Of a stretch of 64,000 nucleotides of DNA, positions 17,402-25,919 are shown piece after piece. Every line of letters starts with the position of its first letter. Positions within the stretch are counted from its first letter, which is position 1. The translations under genes and the position numbers were made by a program. This DNA comes from Cyanobium sp. Tous-M-B4. GTDB lineage: Bacteria > Cyanobacteriota > Cyanobacteriia > PCC-6307 > Cyanobiaceae. The stretch spans positions 24,842-88,841 of the forward strand of contig NZ_JAGQBA010000008.1 in the NCBI RefSeq assembly GCF_024345395.1, given 5' to 3'. The notes under the pieces are model-generated. The model did no database searches. It saw only the letters and a program-made list of their open reading frames with translations, and was not told the DNA's origin.

Positions 17402-18799
17402 ATGACTAAGAAAGTGGATGTGCTGATCGTGGGTGCCGGGCTCTCGGGCCTGGTCGCTGCCCGCCGGCTGCAAAGCGCCGGCCGCGCGGTGCGGGTGCTG
17501 GAAGCCCGGAGCCGGGTGGGCGGGCGCATGCTGAGCAGCACCAGCGCCAATGGCAGCGTCATTGACCTGGGCGGCCAGTGGGGCGGCGCCAGCCACCACC
17601 GCTTCGCGGCCCTGCTGGATGAGCTGGCACTCGAGCGCTTTGCCAGCCACTACGGCGACCGCGGCGTCTTCCACTGGCGCGGCAGCAGGGTGGAAGCGCC
17701 CCTGGCCAAAGACTTTGCGTCAAGCCATCTCTTCTTCAAACCTGAGAGCCTCGGCCTGACTGCAGCGGAGCTGGAAGCCTTTGAGGACCTGCAGCGGGCC
17801 TTCAGCACCCTGGTGGCCCAAGTGGATCCTCACCAGCCCTGGCGCACGCCCAATGCCGAGCAGCTCGACCGCCTCACGGTGGCGCAGTGGGCCGAGCGAC
17901 ACACCACCATCCCCCTGGCCCGCCTGCCCCTCGAGTGGCTCTGCCGCGTGGGCGGCTCCGGCGGCTTTGAACCCTGGGAGGCTTCGATCCTGCACCTGGC
18001 CTGGACCCAGGCCGTGGCCCCCCAGACGGAGAGCCCAGAAGCCTGGCTGGTGCGCGGCGGAGCAGGAGCCGTAGCCCAGCGGCTCGACTCCACCCTGGAG
18101 GCCCAAGCGCCCGGCTGCCTGCGGCTGAACCGGCCCGTGCAGGCCATCGTTCAAGACAGCCACGGCGTTTGCCTGGTGGACAGCAGCGGGGAGCAGCATC
18201 ACGCCGCCAGCGCCATCGTGGCCATCCCGCCACCGCTGCGGCTGGCGATCCGCTTCGAGCCGGCCCTGCCCGCAGCCCTTAGCGCCCTGCTGCAGCGCTC
18301 ACCTATGGGAGCAATGATCAAAGTTCTGGCCATCTATGCCCGGCCCTTCTGGCGCGAGCAGGGCCTCAACGGCCTAGGGAGCGGCGATCTGCCGTTCCTG
18401 GAGCTCACCGCCGACAGCGGACCTCCGGAAGGCCAGCCGGCCGTGTTGGCCGGCTTCATCGCTGGCGAGCGCGCCTTAAGGCTTGGCGCCATGCCCGCTC
18501 TGCAGAGGCGGCAGCTGGTCATTGACGACCTAGTGGCCTACTGGGGGCCGGAAGCGGCCAAGCCGCTTGAGCTGGTAGAGCACAACTGGAACAAGGAGCC
18601 CTGGAGCGGCGGCGCCTTTACCAGCTTCGTGATCCCTGGCACTTGGACGGGCCCAGCCCGGCTAGCAGCTGCCAATCACGGCCGGGTGATCTGGGCGGGC
18701 AGCGAGGTTTCCCCGAGATGGCCGGGCTATTTCGAGGGAGCAATCGAAGCCGGTGAACTGGCGGCCGCCACTGCCCTGGGCGAATTGCCAGCAAACTAG
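17402..18799 (+). CDS. FAD-dependent flavin amine oxidase (monoamine oxidase family)
   Basis: 465 residues. The N-terminal dinucleotide fold is DVLIVGAGLSGLVAARRL, followed by VLEARSRVGGRM (the GG-R-M FAD motif). IDLGGQWGGASHHRF contacts the flavin. The C-terminal FAD-binding part is GRVIWAGSEVSPRWPGYFEGAIEAGELAA. The enzyme would oxidise a primary or secondary amine to an aldehyde with H2O2 and ammonia; the substrate is unknown. It is convergent with sufS, overlapping by four bases, and divergent from the broken DUF1543 gene. It lies at the right border of the accessory-looking block. Confidence 0.9.
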   Translation: MTKKVDVLIVGAGLSGLVAARRLQSAGRAVRVLEARSRVGGRMLSSTSANGSVIDLGGQWGGASHHRFAALLDELALERFASHYGDRGVFHWRGSRVEAPLAKDFASSHLFFKPESLGLTAAELEAFEDLQRAFSTLVAQVDPHQPWRTPNAEQLDRLTVAQWAERHTTIPLARLPLEWLCRVGGSGGFEPWEASILHLAWTQAVAPQTESPEAWLVRGGAGAVAQRLDSTLEAQAPGCLRLNRPVQAIVQDSHGVCLVDSSGEQHHAASAIVAIPPPLRLAIRFEPALPAALSALLQRSPMGAMIKVLAIYARPFWREQGLNGLGSGDLPFLELTADSGPPEGQPAVLAGFIAGERALRLGAMPALQRRQLVIDDLVAYWGPEAAKPLELVEHNWNKEPWSGGAFTSFVIPGTWTGPARLAAANHGRVIWAGSEVSPRWPGYFEGAIEAGELAAATALGELPAN

Positions 18800-20133
18800 C
18801 TGTGCTCGCGCAGGAAGGTGATCGTGCCCTCCAGTTCCTCAGCGAAGCGGTCGATCTCTTCCGGGGTGGTTGTGAAGCCCAGGCTGGCTCTGGCTGAGCC
18901 GGGGAGGCCGTAGAGGCGGTGCAGGGGCTGGGTGCAATGGTGGCCGCTGCGGATGCAGATGCCGGCTGAATCAAGCAGGGCGGCGATGTCGTTGGCGTGC
19001 AGGCCATCCACCGTGAAGGCCGCCAGGGCACCGCGATCTGGTTGCTGCTCAGGGGTGGGACCCAAGATGCGTACCCCCTCGATCGCCTGGAGACGCGCAA
19101 ACAGCTGACGGGTGAGCAGCTGCTCCCAGGCGTGGATGCGCTCAAGACCAATTGCGCTGAGATAGTCGAGAGCAGCGCCCATGCCGATCGCCTCGCCGAT
19201 GGCCGGGGTGCCCGCCTCAAATTTGTGGGGCAGTTCGGCCCAGCTGCTGTGATCGAGATAAACGTCCTGAATCATCTCGCCGCCGCCCAGGAAGGGCGGC
19301 ATCGCCTCAAGCAACGCCTCGCGGGCCCAAAGAAAGCCCATGCCGGTGGGGCCGCAGAGCTTATGGGAGCTGCCCACCAGGAAATCGCAGCCCAGCCTGG
19401 CCACATTCACCACCAGGTGGGGCAGGCTCTGGCAGGCGTCCACGAGCACCAGAGCGCCTGCGGCGTGGGCCTGCTCCACCACCTGCTCAATCGGATTGAG
19501 GCAGCCGAGGGTGTTGCTCACCTGCACGAGGCTCACGAGCTTGGTGCGCTCGCTGATCTGGCCGCGCAGATCCTCCAGATCCAGCTCACCGCTCTCAGTG
19601 AGCCCCGCATGGCGCAGCACGCAGCCAGTGCGCTGGGCCAGCAGCTGCCAGGGCACCAGGTTGGAGTGGTGCTCCATCACTGTGAGCAACACCTCATCAC
19701 CAGGGCCCAGGTTGGCCTCGCCCCAGCTGCGAGCCACCAAGTTGATCGCCTCGCTGGCATTGCGGGTGAACACGATCTCGCGCGCACTGGCCGCACCGAT
19801 GAAGGTGGCAGTTTTACTGCGGGCTGCCTCAAAGCCTTCAGTGGCGCGAGCACTTAGCTGGTGGGCGCCACGGTGCACGTTGGCGTTGTCGTGGTCGTAG
19901 TAGTGCTGTAGGGCCGCCAGTACCTGACGGGGCTTCTGGCTGGTGGCGGCGTAATCGAGGTAGATCAGCGGCTGGCCAAGGCAAGCCGTTTGGGCTAGGA
20001 GGGGGAAATCAGGCCGGGTGAGGGCAGCAAGATTTGGCGCAACCACCTCAAGGCTGGGCGGGGTTGCGGGGGTGGTTGCTGCGGTAGTTGCTGCGGTGGT
20101 TGCTGCAGCGGTTGTGGTGGTGCTGGTGGTCAT
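18796..20133 (-). CDS. sufS: SufS group II cysteine desulfurase
   Basis: 445 residues. It takes sulfur from cysteine for Fe-S cluster assembly with PLP. Key residues: PLP lysine K258 in GSSHKLCGPTG, the aldimine-region histidine in TVMEHHSNLVPW, and catalytic Cys400 in IRSGHHCTQP. The first ~28 residues are a Thr/Ala low-complexity tail (MTTSTTTTAAATTAATT) made by a 12-bp tandem repeat; the folded enzyme begins near PDFPLLAQ. ATG at 20133 overlaps the sufD stop by four bases (ATGA). It is the last gene of the suf operon and converges with the amine oxidase gene. Confidence 0.96.
   Translation of the reverse strand: MTTSTTTTAAATTAATTAATTPATPPSLEVVAPNLAALTRPDFPLLAQTACLGQPLIYLDYAATSQKPRQVLAALQHYYDHDNANVHRGAHQLSARATEGFEAARSKTATFIGAASAREIVFTRNASEAINLVARSWGEANLGPGDEVLLTVMEHHSNLVPWQLLAQRTGCVLRHAGLTESGELDLEDLRGQISERTKLVSLVQVSNTLGCLNPIEQVVEQAHAAGALVLVDACQSLPHLVVNVARLGCDFLVGSSHKLCGPTGMGFLWAREALLEAMPPFLGGGEMIQDVYLDHSSWAELPHKFEAGTPAIGEAIGMGAALDYLSAIGLERIHAWEQLLTRQLFARLQAIEGVRILGPTPEQQPDRGALAAFTVDGLHANDIAALLDSAGICIRSGHHCTQPLHRLYGLPGSARASLGFTTTPEEIDRFAEELEGTITFLREHS
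20074..20109 (-). repeat. Three 12-bp tandem repeats in the sufS N-terminus
   Basis: On the + strand the units read ggttgctgcggt, agttgctgcggt and ggttgctgcagc, back to back. Flanking sequence on both sides is a degenerate form. They encode the Thr/Ala tail of SufS. The unit length is a multiple of three, so copy-number change keeps the frame. Confidence 0.8.
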
Positions 20134-21242
20134 GGATGCTCCCGCAGCAGCAGCTCTAGCGGATTCAGGGCCGCCGCCGCCGCGGGAAGCTCGCGCAACA
20201 CCTCCTCGCAGTAGCCCCGCAACAGCAACCGTGAGGCTTGTTCAGCGCCAATACCCCGGCTCTGCAGATAAAAAAGCTCGTTCTGCTGCAGCCGGCTAAT
20301 GGTGGCGCCGTGGGCGCACTTGACATCGTCCGCGACGATTTCGAGCTCGGGCTTGGTATCCACTCGGGCCCGATCGGAGAGCAACAGGCTGCGGCTGAGC
20401 TGGGCGGCGTTGGTTTGCTGGGCGCTGCGCGGCACCCGCACAGCCCCGTTGAACACGCTGCGTCCGGCCCCATCAGCTACCACCTTGTGGAGCTGGTCGA
20501 GCTGCCCATCGGGGCCTTCAAAACGCACTTGGCTGTGGGTGTCGGCCAGCTCCTGACCATCCACCAGCTGCAGTGCCCGCAGCCGGGTCTGGGCCGCTCC
20601 CTCCAGCTGGCTGATGCAAGGCTCGAGGCGGCTTAGGGCCCAACCCCCAACTGCGGTGGTGAGCTGGAGGGAACTGGCGGGAGCCTGGCTGATCGACAGG
20701 TGGCTGAGCAGGCTGGCGCAGGCATCACCAGGCGCCAGCAGCCCCAGATTGAGCTGGGCACCGCGGCCCAGCTGGGCCACTGCTACCAAGCTGGTGGCGT
20801 TGGATCCACTGGAGCCGTGCCGAATCATCAGCTCCAAGCTGGCGCCCTCTTCAAGCACGAGCACCAGCTGCAGTGCCAGCAGACCCGGCGCCGCACCGGC
20901 GTCAAAATGCAATTGCAACGGATCAGCTGCTCCAGCCACCCGCAAAGCCAGACAGCGGGGTGAAGCACCTTGGTTTAGCCGCACCGACCAAGCATCGCTG
21001 CCGCCTGTGGCCTCAAGCACCTGCTGCTGCAACCCCTGCGCCTGATCGGCTCCGATGCGGCTAATGCCAGCGGGCAAGCTGAGTTGGGCGAATGGATCGA
21101 CACCACTCCAGAGTTCGGGCGCCAAGGCCTCTAGGGCAGCCAGGCCTGTAAATCGCCACTCCTCCTGACTTCGGCCCGGCAGGGGCAGGCCAGCAAGCTG
21201 AGTGAGCCAATCAGCAGTATTGGGCATAACCGCAGCTGCCAT
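20130..21242 (-). CDS. sufD: Fe-S cluster assembly protein SufD
   Basis: 370 residues from ATG 21242, which overlaps the sufC stop by one base (TGATG). The frame is open further upstream, but that part lies inside sufC. SufD partners SufB and SufC in the SufBC2D scaffold. Visible family traits: early LPLPGRSQEEWRFT, central beta-helix strands, then the conserved DTKPELEIVADDVKCAHGAT and the C-terminal SRGIGAEQASRLLLRGY. His and Cys in CAHGA correspond to interface residues of the family. Its stop overlaps the sufS ATG. Confidence 0.95.
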   Translation of the reverse strand: MAAAVMPNTADWLTQLAGLPLPGRSQEEWRFTGLAALEALAPELWSGVDPFAQLSLPAGISRIGADQAQGLQQQVLEATGGSDAWSVRLNQGASPRCLALRVAGAADPLQLHFDAGAAPGLLALQLVLVLEEGASLELMIRHGSSGSNATSLVAVAQLGRGAQLNLGLLAPGDACASLLSHLSISQAPASSLQLTTAVGGWALSRLEPCISQLEGAAQTRLRALQLVDGQELADTHSQVRFEGPDGQLDQLHKVVADGAGRSVFNGAVRVPRSAQQTNAAQLSRSLLLSDRARVDTKPELEIVADDVKCAHGATISRLQQNELFYLQSRGIGAEQASRLLLRGYCEEVLRELPAAAAALNPLELLLREHP

Positions 21243-22045
21243 CACAGCACCTCCGCAGGTTCCCGGCCCAGGCTGGCCAGCTCCTGATCCACCCATTCGT
21301 AACCAGCGCGCTCAAGCTCCAAGGCCAGCTCCTTGCCTCCGGTGCGCAGGATCCGGCCAGCCGCCATCACATGGACGTAATCGGGGGTGATCAGATCCAG
21401 CAGGCGTTGGTAGTGGGTAATCAGCAAGGTGGCATTTTCCAGGCTTGCGAGTTGATTGACCCCATCGGCCACGATGCGTAGGGCATCGATATCAAGGCCT
21501 GAATCGGTTTCATCGAGGATCGCCACCAACGGCTCAAGTAGCGCCATCTGCAAGATCTCGTTGCGCTTTTTCTCGCCACCGGAGAAGCCTTCGTTGACAC
21601 TGCGATCTAAAAAGGCCGGATCCATCTGCACCACTTTGAGGCGCTCACGCACGAGGTCTTCGAAAGCAAAGGTGTCCAGCTCCTCCTCACCCCTTTGAGC
21701 GCGGCGCGCGTTAGTGGACACCCGTAGGAATTCAAGGTTGCTAACCCCCGGGATCTCCACCGGGTATTGAAATCCCAGAAACAATCCTAAGCGGGAACGC
21801 TGTTCTGGCGGTAGCTCAAGTAGATCTGCACCCATATATGAAACCGAACCGGCTGTGACCGTGTAGGCGGGATGGCCGGCCAGCACTTTGGAAAGTGTGC
21901 TTTTACCGCTGCCATTACGCCCCATCACTGCGTGGATCTCACCAGCTCGGATAGTGAGGTTCACCCCTTTAAGGATTGGCTGCTCCTCAACCCGTGCGTG
22001 CAGGTCACGAATTTCGAGCAGTATCGAGGCGTCTGGGCGAATCAC
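21242..22045 (-). CDS. sufC: Fe-S cluster assembly ATPase SufC
   Basis: 267 residues. ABC-type ATPase with Walker [17 protein letters not shown] (about 40-55), the Q-loop in [12 protein letters not shown], the SufC-modified signature [19 protein letters not shown], Walker [13 protein letters not shown], and the switch His in LITHYQRLL. It drives conformational change of SufBD during cluster assembly. It overlaps the sufD start by one base and lies 57 bp downstream of sufB. A start at ATG 22045 ([15 protein letters not shown]) matches the family. Confidence 0.97.
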   Translation of the reverse strand: MIRPDASILLEIRDLHARVEEQPILKGVNLTIRAGEIHAVMGRNGSGKSTLSKVLAGHPAYTVTAGSVSYMGADLLELPPEQRSRLGLFLGFQYPVEIPGVSNLEFLRVSTNARRAQRGEEELDTFAFEDLVRERLKVVQMDPAFLDRSVNEGFSGGEKKRNEILQMALLEPLVAILDETDSGLDIDALRIVADGVNQLASLENATLLITHYQRLLDLITPDYVHVMAAGRILRTGGKELALELERAGYEWVDQELASLGREPAEVL

Positions 22046-22102
22046 AGCAGGTAAGGAAAGGCGGGAAAGGGGGAACGGACAGATAAAACAGATCGGCGCG
22101 GC

Positions 22103-23542
22103 TCAGCCGACGGATCCCTCGAGCTTGAGGGCAAGCAATTTGTCTGCCTCAGCAGCAAATTCCATGGGCAATTGATTAAACACATCACGGCAAAAACCAC
22201 TGACCATCATCGAAACCGCCTCCTCAAAACCAATGCCCCGGCTTTGCAGGTAAAAGAGTTGATCTGCAGAGATGCGGCAAGTGCTTGCCTCATGCTCCAC
22301 TGCAGCATCTGGTTGCTGAGAGCGGATATAAGGATAGGTATTGGCGCCAGCTTGATCGCCAATTAACATCGAATCGCACTGACTGTAATTCTTAGCGCCT
22401 ACCGCTTTAGGGCCTATCTGAACAAGGCCTCGATAGCTATTAGAAGAATGACCAGCGCTAATGCCCTTACTGACAATGGTTGAACGGGTCCTCGGGCCAA
22501 CGTGAATCATCTTGGTGCCAGTATCGGCCTGCTGATAGTTATTAGTAAGGGCAACCGAATAGAACTCGCCCACCGAATCGGCGCCCTGCAATACACAGCT
22601 GGGATACTTCCAGGTAATTGCCGATCCAGTTTCCACCTGAGTCCAACTAATGCGGCTGCGGTCACCTCGGCACTGACCGCGCTTTGTCACGAAGTTATAT
22701 ATTCCACCTACGCCATGCTCGTCACCGGCGTACCAGTTCTGAACCGTTGAGTACTTAATAGAAGCATCATCGAGCACCACCAACTCCACAACGGCCGCAT
22801 GGAGTTGATTGGTATCAAACATCGGGGCCGTGCAACCCTCTAAATAACTAACCGAAGCACCCTCTTCGGCAATTATCAAAGTACGCTCAAACTGGCCCGT
22901 ATCAGCGGAATTAATCCGGAAATATGTTGACAGCTCCATTGGGCATGCCACACCCTTGGGAATAAAAACAAAAGAACCGTCGCTGAAAACCGCAGAATTC
23001 AGGGCCGCAAAATAGTTGTCATTACTGGGAACAACTGTGCCAAGATATTTCTCTACCAAACCTGGATACTCCTTTACAGCCTCACTGATAGAGCAAAAAA
23101 CAACGCCGTGCTCAGCCAGCTTTTCGCGATAGGTGGTGGCGATTGAGACACTGTCAAAAACGGCGTCAACCGCCACATTCGATAGGCGCTTCTGCTCGCT
23201 CAGGGGGATGCCAAGCTTTTCAAATGTTTCCAGCAGCTTGGGATCGACCTCATCAAGGCTGGCTTTTTTCTCCTGCTGCTTAGGAGCTGCGTAGTAGATG
23301 ATGTTTTGATAATCAATCTGCGGGTACCCCAGTGCGGCCCAATCTGGCGACTGCATCTGCAGCCATTGGCGGTAGGCCCGTAGCCGAAAAGCCAATAAAA
23401 ACTCCGGCTCATTTTTCTTCGAAGAGATCAGACGCACAACGTCTTCACTCAGACCCTTGGCGATCTTTTCAGTTTCAATATCAGTGACGAAACCGTGCTT
23501 ATACGGCTGTGAAACTAGATCGCCAACGGTTGCAGTACTCAT
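22103..23542 (-). CDS. sufB: Fe-S cluster assembly scaffold SufB
   Basis: 479 residues, full length. Starts [18 protein letters not shown]. Family motifs: [36 protein letters not shown], the beta-helix core with [39 protein letters not shown], and the C-terminal [22 protein letters not shown]. SufB is where the nascent cluster forms in the SufBC2D complex. It lies 14 bp downstream of ftrC, so ftrC, sufB, sufC, sufD and sufS form one operon. Base composition is noticeably less GC-rich than in the surrounding genes, which may reflect expression-driven codon choice. Confidence 0.97.
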   Translation of the reverse strand: MSTATVGDLVSQPYKHGFVTDIETEKIAKGLSEDVVRLISSKKNEPEFLLAFRLRAYRQWLQMQSPDWAALGYPQIDYQNIIYYAAPKQQEKKASLDEVDPKLLETFEKLGIPLSEQKRLSNVAVDAVFDSVSIATTYREKLAEHGVVFCSISEAVKEYPGLVEKYLGTVVPSNDNYFAALNSAVFSDGSFVFIPKGVACPMELSTYFRINSADTGQFERTLIIAEEGASVSYLEGCTAPMFDTNQLHAAVVELVVLDDASIKYSTVQNWYAGDEHGVGGIYNFVTKRGQCRGDRSRISWTQVETGSAITWKYPSCVLQGADSVGEFYSVALTNNYQQADTGTKMIHVGPRTRSTIVSKGISAGHSSNSYRGLVQIGPKAVGAKNYSQCDSMLIGDQAGANTYPYIRSQQPDAAVEHEASTCRISADQLFYLQSRGIGFEEAVSMMVSGFCRDVFNQLPMEFAAEADKLLALKLEGSVG

Positions 23543-23556
23543 CGAGGTAAACCGAA

Positions 23557-23943
23557 TCAGCTGGCAGTAAGGGCTTTAACTTCGTCTAAGGAAATTGTCT
23601 GCTGGTCACCGCGGAAAGCATTGTCCTCGGTGAGAAACAGCATGCAGTGGCACTCTTTACGCTCCCGCATGGGCACGCAAGGGCAGTTCCAAAAGGCTTG
23701 GGAAACCTCGGCCTGCTTGTCCTCGTAATGGCGGCAGGGGCATAGGGCACCACCAAGCTCATCTTTGTGCTTGGCCAGGCCAGCAAGCACAACCGCGGTC
23801 ACACCAGGATCACTACAAAAATAAGTACCAGTGCGCTGCGCGTAGGTTTCGGCAAACTTTCGAATCACCTCCAAGCTGTCGGAATGCGCCGGCGAACTCC
23901 CTGCGGGGCTCTCAGCGGTCGAACTGGCCGGAGTGTCGGACAT
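23557..23943 (-). CDS. ftrC: Ferredoxin-thioredoxin reductase catalytic (beta) chain
   Basis: 128 residues. After a ~25-residue Ser/Pro tail, the enzyme domain carries all seven typical cysteines: [43 protein letters not shown]. These bind a 4Fe-4S cluster and the redox-active disulfide that passes electrons from ferredoxin to thioredoxin in light regulation. It is the first gene of the operon continuing into sufB (14 bp), so an Fe-S enzyme is cotranscribed with its assembly machinery. The promoter and candidate SufR operator lie in the 210 bp shared with sufR. Confidence 0.97.
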   Translation of the reverse strand: MSDTPASSTAESPAGSSPAHSDSLEVIRKFAETYAQRTGTYFCSDPGVTAVVLAGLAKHKDELGGALCPCRHYEDKQAEVSQAFWNCPCVPMRERKECHCMLFLTEDNAFRGDQQTISLDEVKALTAS

Positions 23944-24041
23944 GGCTCGAAAGGGAAGGTGATCAGAAGGCAGTAGTCAATCAGCGCCTCGAAATGTGAC
24001 GCCATCGGCAACCAGCAAGTGGATTTGCCGGCAGACCATTA

Positions 24042-24059
24042 CGAAACCAAGTTGTTTCG
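24042..24059. promoter_or_regulatory. Palindrome, candidate SufR operator
   Basis: Perfect 6-bp arms CGAAAC and GTTTCG flank a 6-bp spacer CAAGTT, so the core reads AAC-N6-GTT. This resembles the CAAC-N6-GTTG elements reported for Synechocystis SufR. It lies between the divergent ftrC-suf operon and sufR, about 100 bp from each start (using GTG 24154 for sufR). Assignment to SufR is inferred from position and partial motif match. Confidence 0.6.
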
Positions 24060-24153
24060 ATAGTGGTTGAGCCTAAGACACCACGGCCGGGAGCGGGGCC
24101 CAATCCCCAACCTCCCGCCAGTCGTGGCATCGTTGTCTCAACCGGCCTTTGCC

Positions 24154-24825
24154 GTGAGCGCCATTCCCCAAATCATTCCCCAGCACGCCGATCCGGCATC
24201 CACTCGGGATACGGTCCTCACCTTGCTGGTTAGGCATGGAGAGGCCACCGCTAGCGCCCTAGCCGCTCATCTGGCGATGTCGGTGCAGGTTGTGCGTCGC
24301 CATCTGCGTGGCTTGGAAGATGATGGTCTGGTCGAGGCCAGTCCAGCGGCGGAGGGTCCGGGCAGGCCCAGTAATCACTGGCGCCTTACCGCCAAAGGCC
24401 AAGGGCAATTTCCCGATGGCAGCGACCATTTCGCCCTCGGCCTGCTGCAATCTCTGGCTGGCAACCTGCCACCGGAAACCCTGCACGGACTCCTAGAGCA
24501 ACAAGCCATTCAGCAAGCTGACGCCTACCGCCACCGCATCGGCGCCGGCTCGCTTCAAGAGCGGCTGGAGCAACTGGTGGATCTACGCCGGCAGGAGGGC
24601 TATCTGGCGGAATGTTCTCAAGATGCCGGCGACCCTCAAGCCTGGATGCTCAGTGAATTTCACTGTTCCGTGATGCGCATCGCCGAGCAATTTCCTTGCA
24701 TCTGCGACCAAGAGCTGCAGCTAATTCGCCACACCTTTCCCGACTGCCAGGTGGATCGGGTGCAATGGCGCCTGGAGAAGGGTCACTCTTGCGGCTTTCG
24801 CCTGACGCCCTGCCGTGACGACTGA
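24154..24825 (+). CDS. sufR: SufR, Fe-S-dependent repressor of the suf operon
   Basis: About 223 residues from GTG 24154 (MSAIPQ); the frame is open upstream to TTG 24067. An N-terminal winged helix reads DTVLTLLVRHGEATASALAAHLAMSVQVVRRHLRGLEDDGLVE (DeoR/ArsR-like). The C-terminal region has the clustered cysteines of SufR: FHCSVMRIAEQFPCICDQE, TFPDCQVD and KGHSCGFRLTPC, of which four would bind a 4Fe-4S cluster. With cluster bound it represses suf genes (known in Synechocystis). It is divergent from ftrC-sufBCDS, and its stop overlaps the start of the downstream lyase gene by 11 nt. Confidence 0.92.
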   Translation: MSAIPQIIPQHADPASTRDTVLTLLVRHGEATASALAAHLAMSVQVVRRHLRGLEDDGLVEASPAAEGPGRPSNHWRLTAKGQGQFPDGSDHFALGLLQSLAGNLPPETLHGLLEQQAIQQADAYRHRIGAGSLQERLEQLVDLRRQEGYLAECSQDAGDPQAWMLSEFHCSVMRIAEQFPCICDQELQLIRHTFPDCQVDRVQWRLEKGHSCGFRLTPCRDD

Positions 24826-25828
24826 AGCCCCGCCACCCCAAGCCCAAAGTCCGCTTTCAGCAGCGGAACTGGCGGAGCTGGAGGCCACCCTCCTGCCTGC
24901 CTTGGAGCGGCACCACCTGCGCCTTCTGGCCCATAGCCTGCGCAGCCTGCAGGCGGTTGCAACTCACCAGCCCGCGGGGGCACTCCCAGGCCATGACGCG
25001 ATTTGCGCCTGGGCCAGCCAGCAGCCCGCGCTCACCGACGCTCCCTGCTTCCAGGCAGTCCTGGTGGAGCAGTTAGAAGCAGCGGGCAGGCAGCTGCAGC
25101 AACTGGCCACCAGCCTGGGCCGGGCACCATTGGCCCTAGAGCTGGGCGACCTCATCGCGGCTTGCGATCATCGCCACAGCCACAGCCACATTCATAGCCA
25201 CATCACGCCAGTGAGCGAAATCCAATCCGAGTCGATCGCCGACGCCCTCAGCTTTTTCCGCCTTAGCTGCGGTCGCTGGCACTCCCAGCGCAGCAGCCAT
25301 CACCTGCTGCACCGGCGAGCTGAGGCGGGAGGCTCCTTCATTGAGGTGGTGGAGATCGCGGCAGCCGATCCCCGCCTAATCGCCATCGCCGAGCTCCACG
25401 GCGAAGATCCCGCCGGCCTTGTTGGGGGCTGCCGGGTGACCTGGAACGCCTCAATGGCGTGGGATAAGGCCGGAGAAGCCCACGAAGGGGAAAGCGTTTT
25501 CGGCTTGATCCCCACCGATGAGCTCGGCCGGTCCGGCCTGCTGCTGCGCGACCGTGGCTATGCCGAAACCGCCCCCGTGGCAGGCCATTTCGCCATGGAC
25601 GAGCGCGATGGGCTACTGCTCACCACCAGCTACGAAACCATGGCCAGCCTGGAGCGATTCAGCTTTGCCGGCCCCAACGTGCGCCTGCGCACCAGCACGG
25701 TGGAAGGCCTCTCCAATACGGCGTCCTTCTGCGTCGAAACACGGCTGCTAGACAGCCCGGAGCCTGGGGCCACAACCCCAGCTCAAGAGCCCGTTTCCGA
25801 GCAGCCCCTGTCTCCCCTGGGATGGTGA
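24815..25828 (+). CDS. CpcS/CpeS-like phycobiliprotein lyase with extra helical and His-rich N-terminus
   Basis: 337 residues. The C-terminal ~175 form a CpcS/CpeS-type (T family) bilin lyase: IADALSFFRLSCGRWHSQRSSHHLLHRR, GGCRVTWNASMAWDK, HEGESVFGLIPTDE, LLLRDRGYAETAPVAGHFAMDERDGLLLTTSYETM and SNTASFCVETRLL. Such lyases attach phycobilin to cysteines of phycobiliproteins. The first ~120 residues are predicted mostly helical and not recognised. A His-rich linker with H-x-H repeats (CDHRHSHSHIHSH, about 118-130) joins the two. GTG 24815 overlaps the sufR stop by 11 nt, and cpcG follows 91 bp downstream. Bilin and target subunit cannot be told from sequence. Confidence 0.85.
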   Translation: MTTEAPPPQAQSPLSAAELAELEATLLPALERHHLRLLAHSLRSLQAVATHQPAGALPGHDAICAWASQQPALTDAPCFQAVLVEQLEAAGRQLQQLATSLGRAPLALELGDLIAACDHRHSHSHIHSHITPVSEIQSESIADALSFFRLSCGRWHSQRSSHHLLHRRAEAGGSFIEVVEIAAADPRLIAIAELHGEDPAGLVGGCRVTWNASMAWDKAGEAHEGESVFGLIPTDELGRSGLLLRDRGYAETAPVAGHFAMDERDGLLLTTSYETMASLERFSFAGPNVRLRTSTVEGLSNTASFCVETRLLDSPEPGATTPAQEPVSEQPLSPLGW

Positions 25829-25919
25829 CGAACGTTACGGACTGTGAGCCCTGTCTCGGCCAGCCGAACCCGGCCGCAGCTGCACTTCTACGATCCGCAA
25901 CGACGGATGATGAAGTCGT

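Noticed and set aside
18997..19857. Plus-strand ORF of 286 codons inside sufS
   Set aside because: Shadow of the cysteine desulfurase gene, with no motifs.
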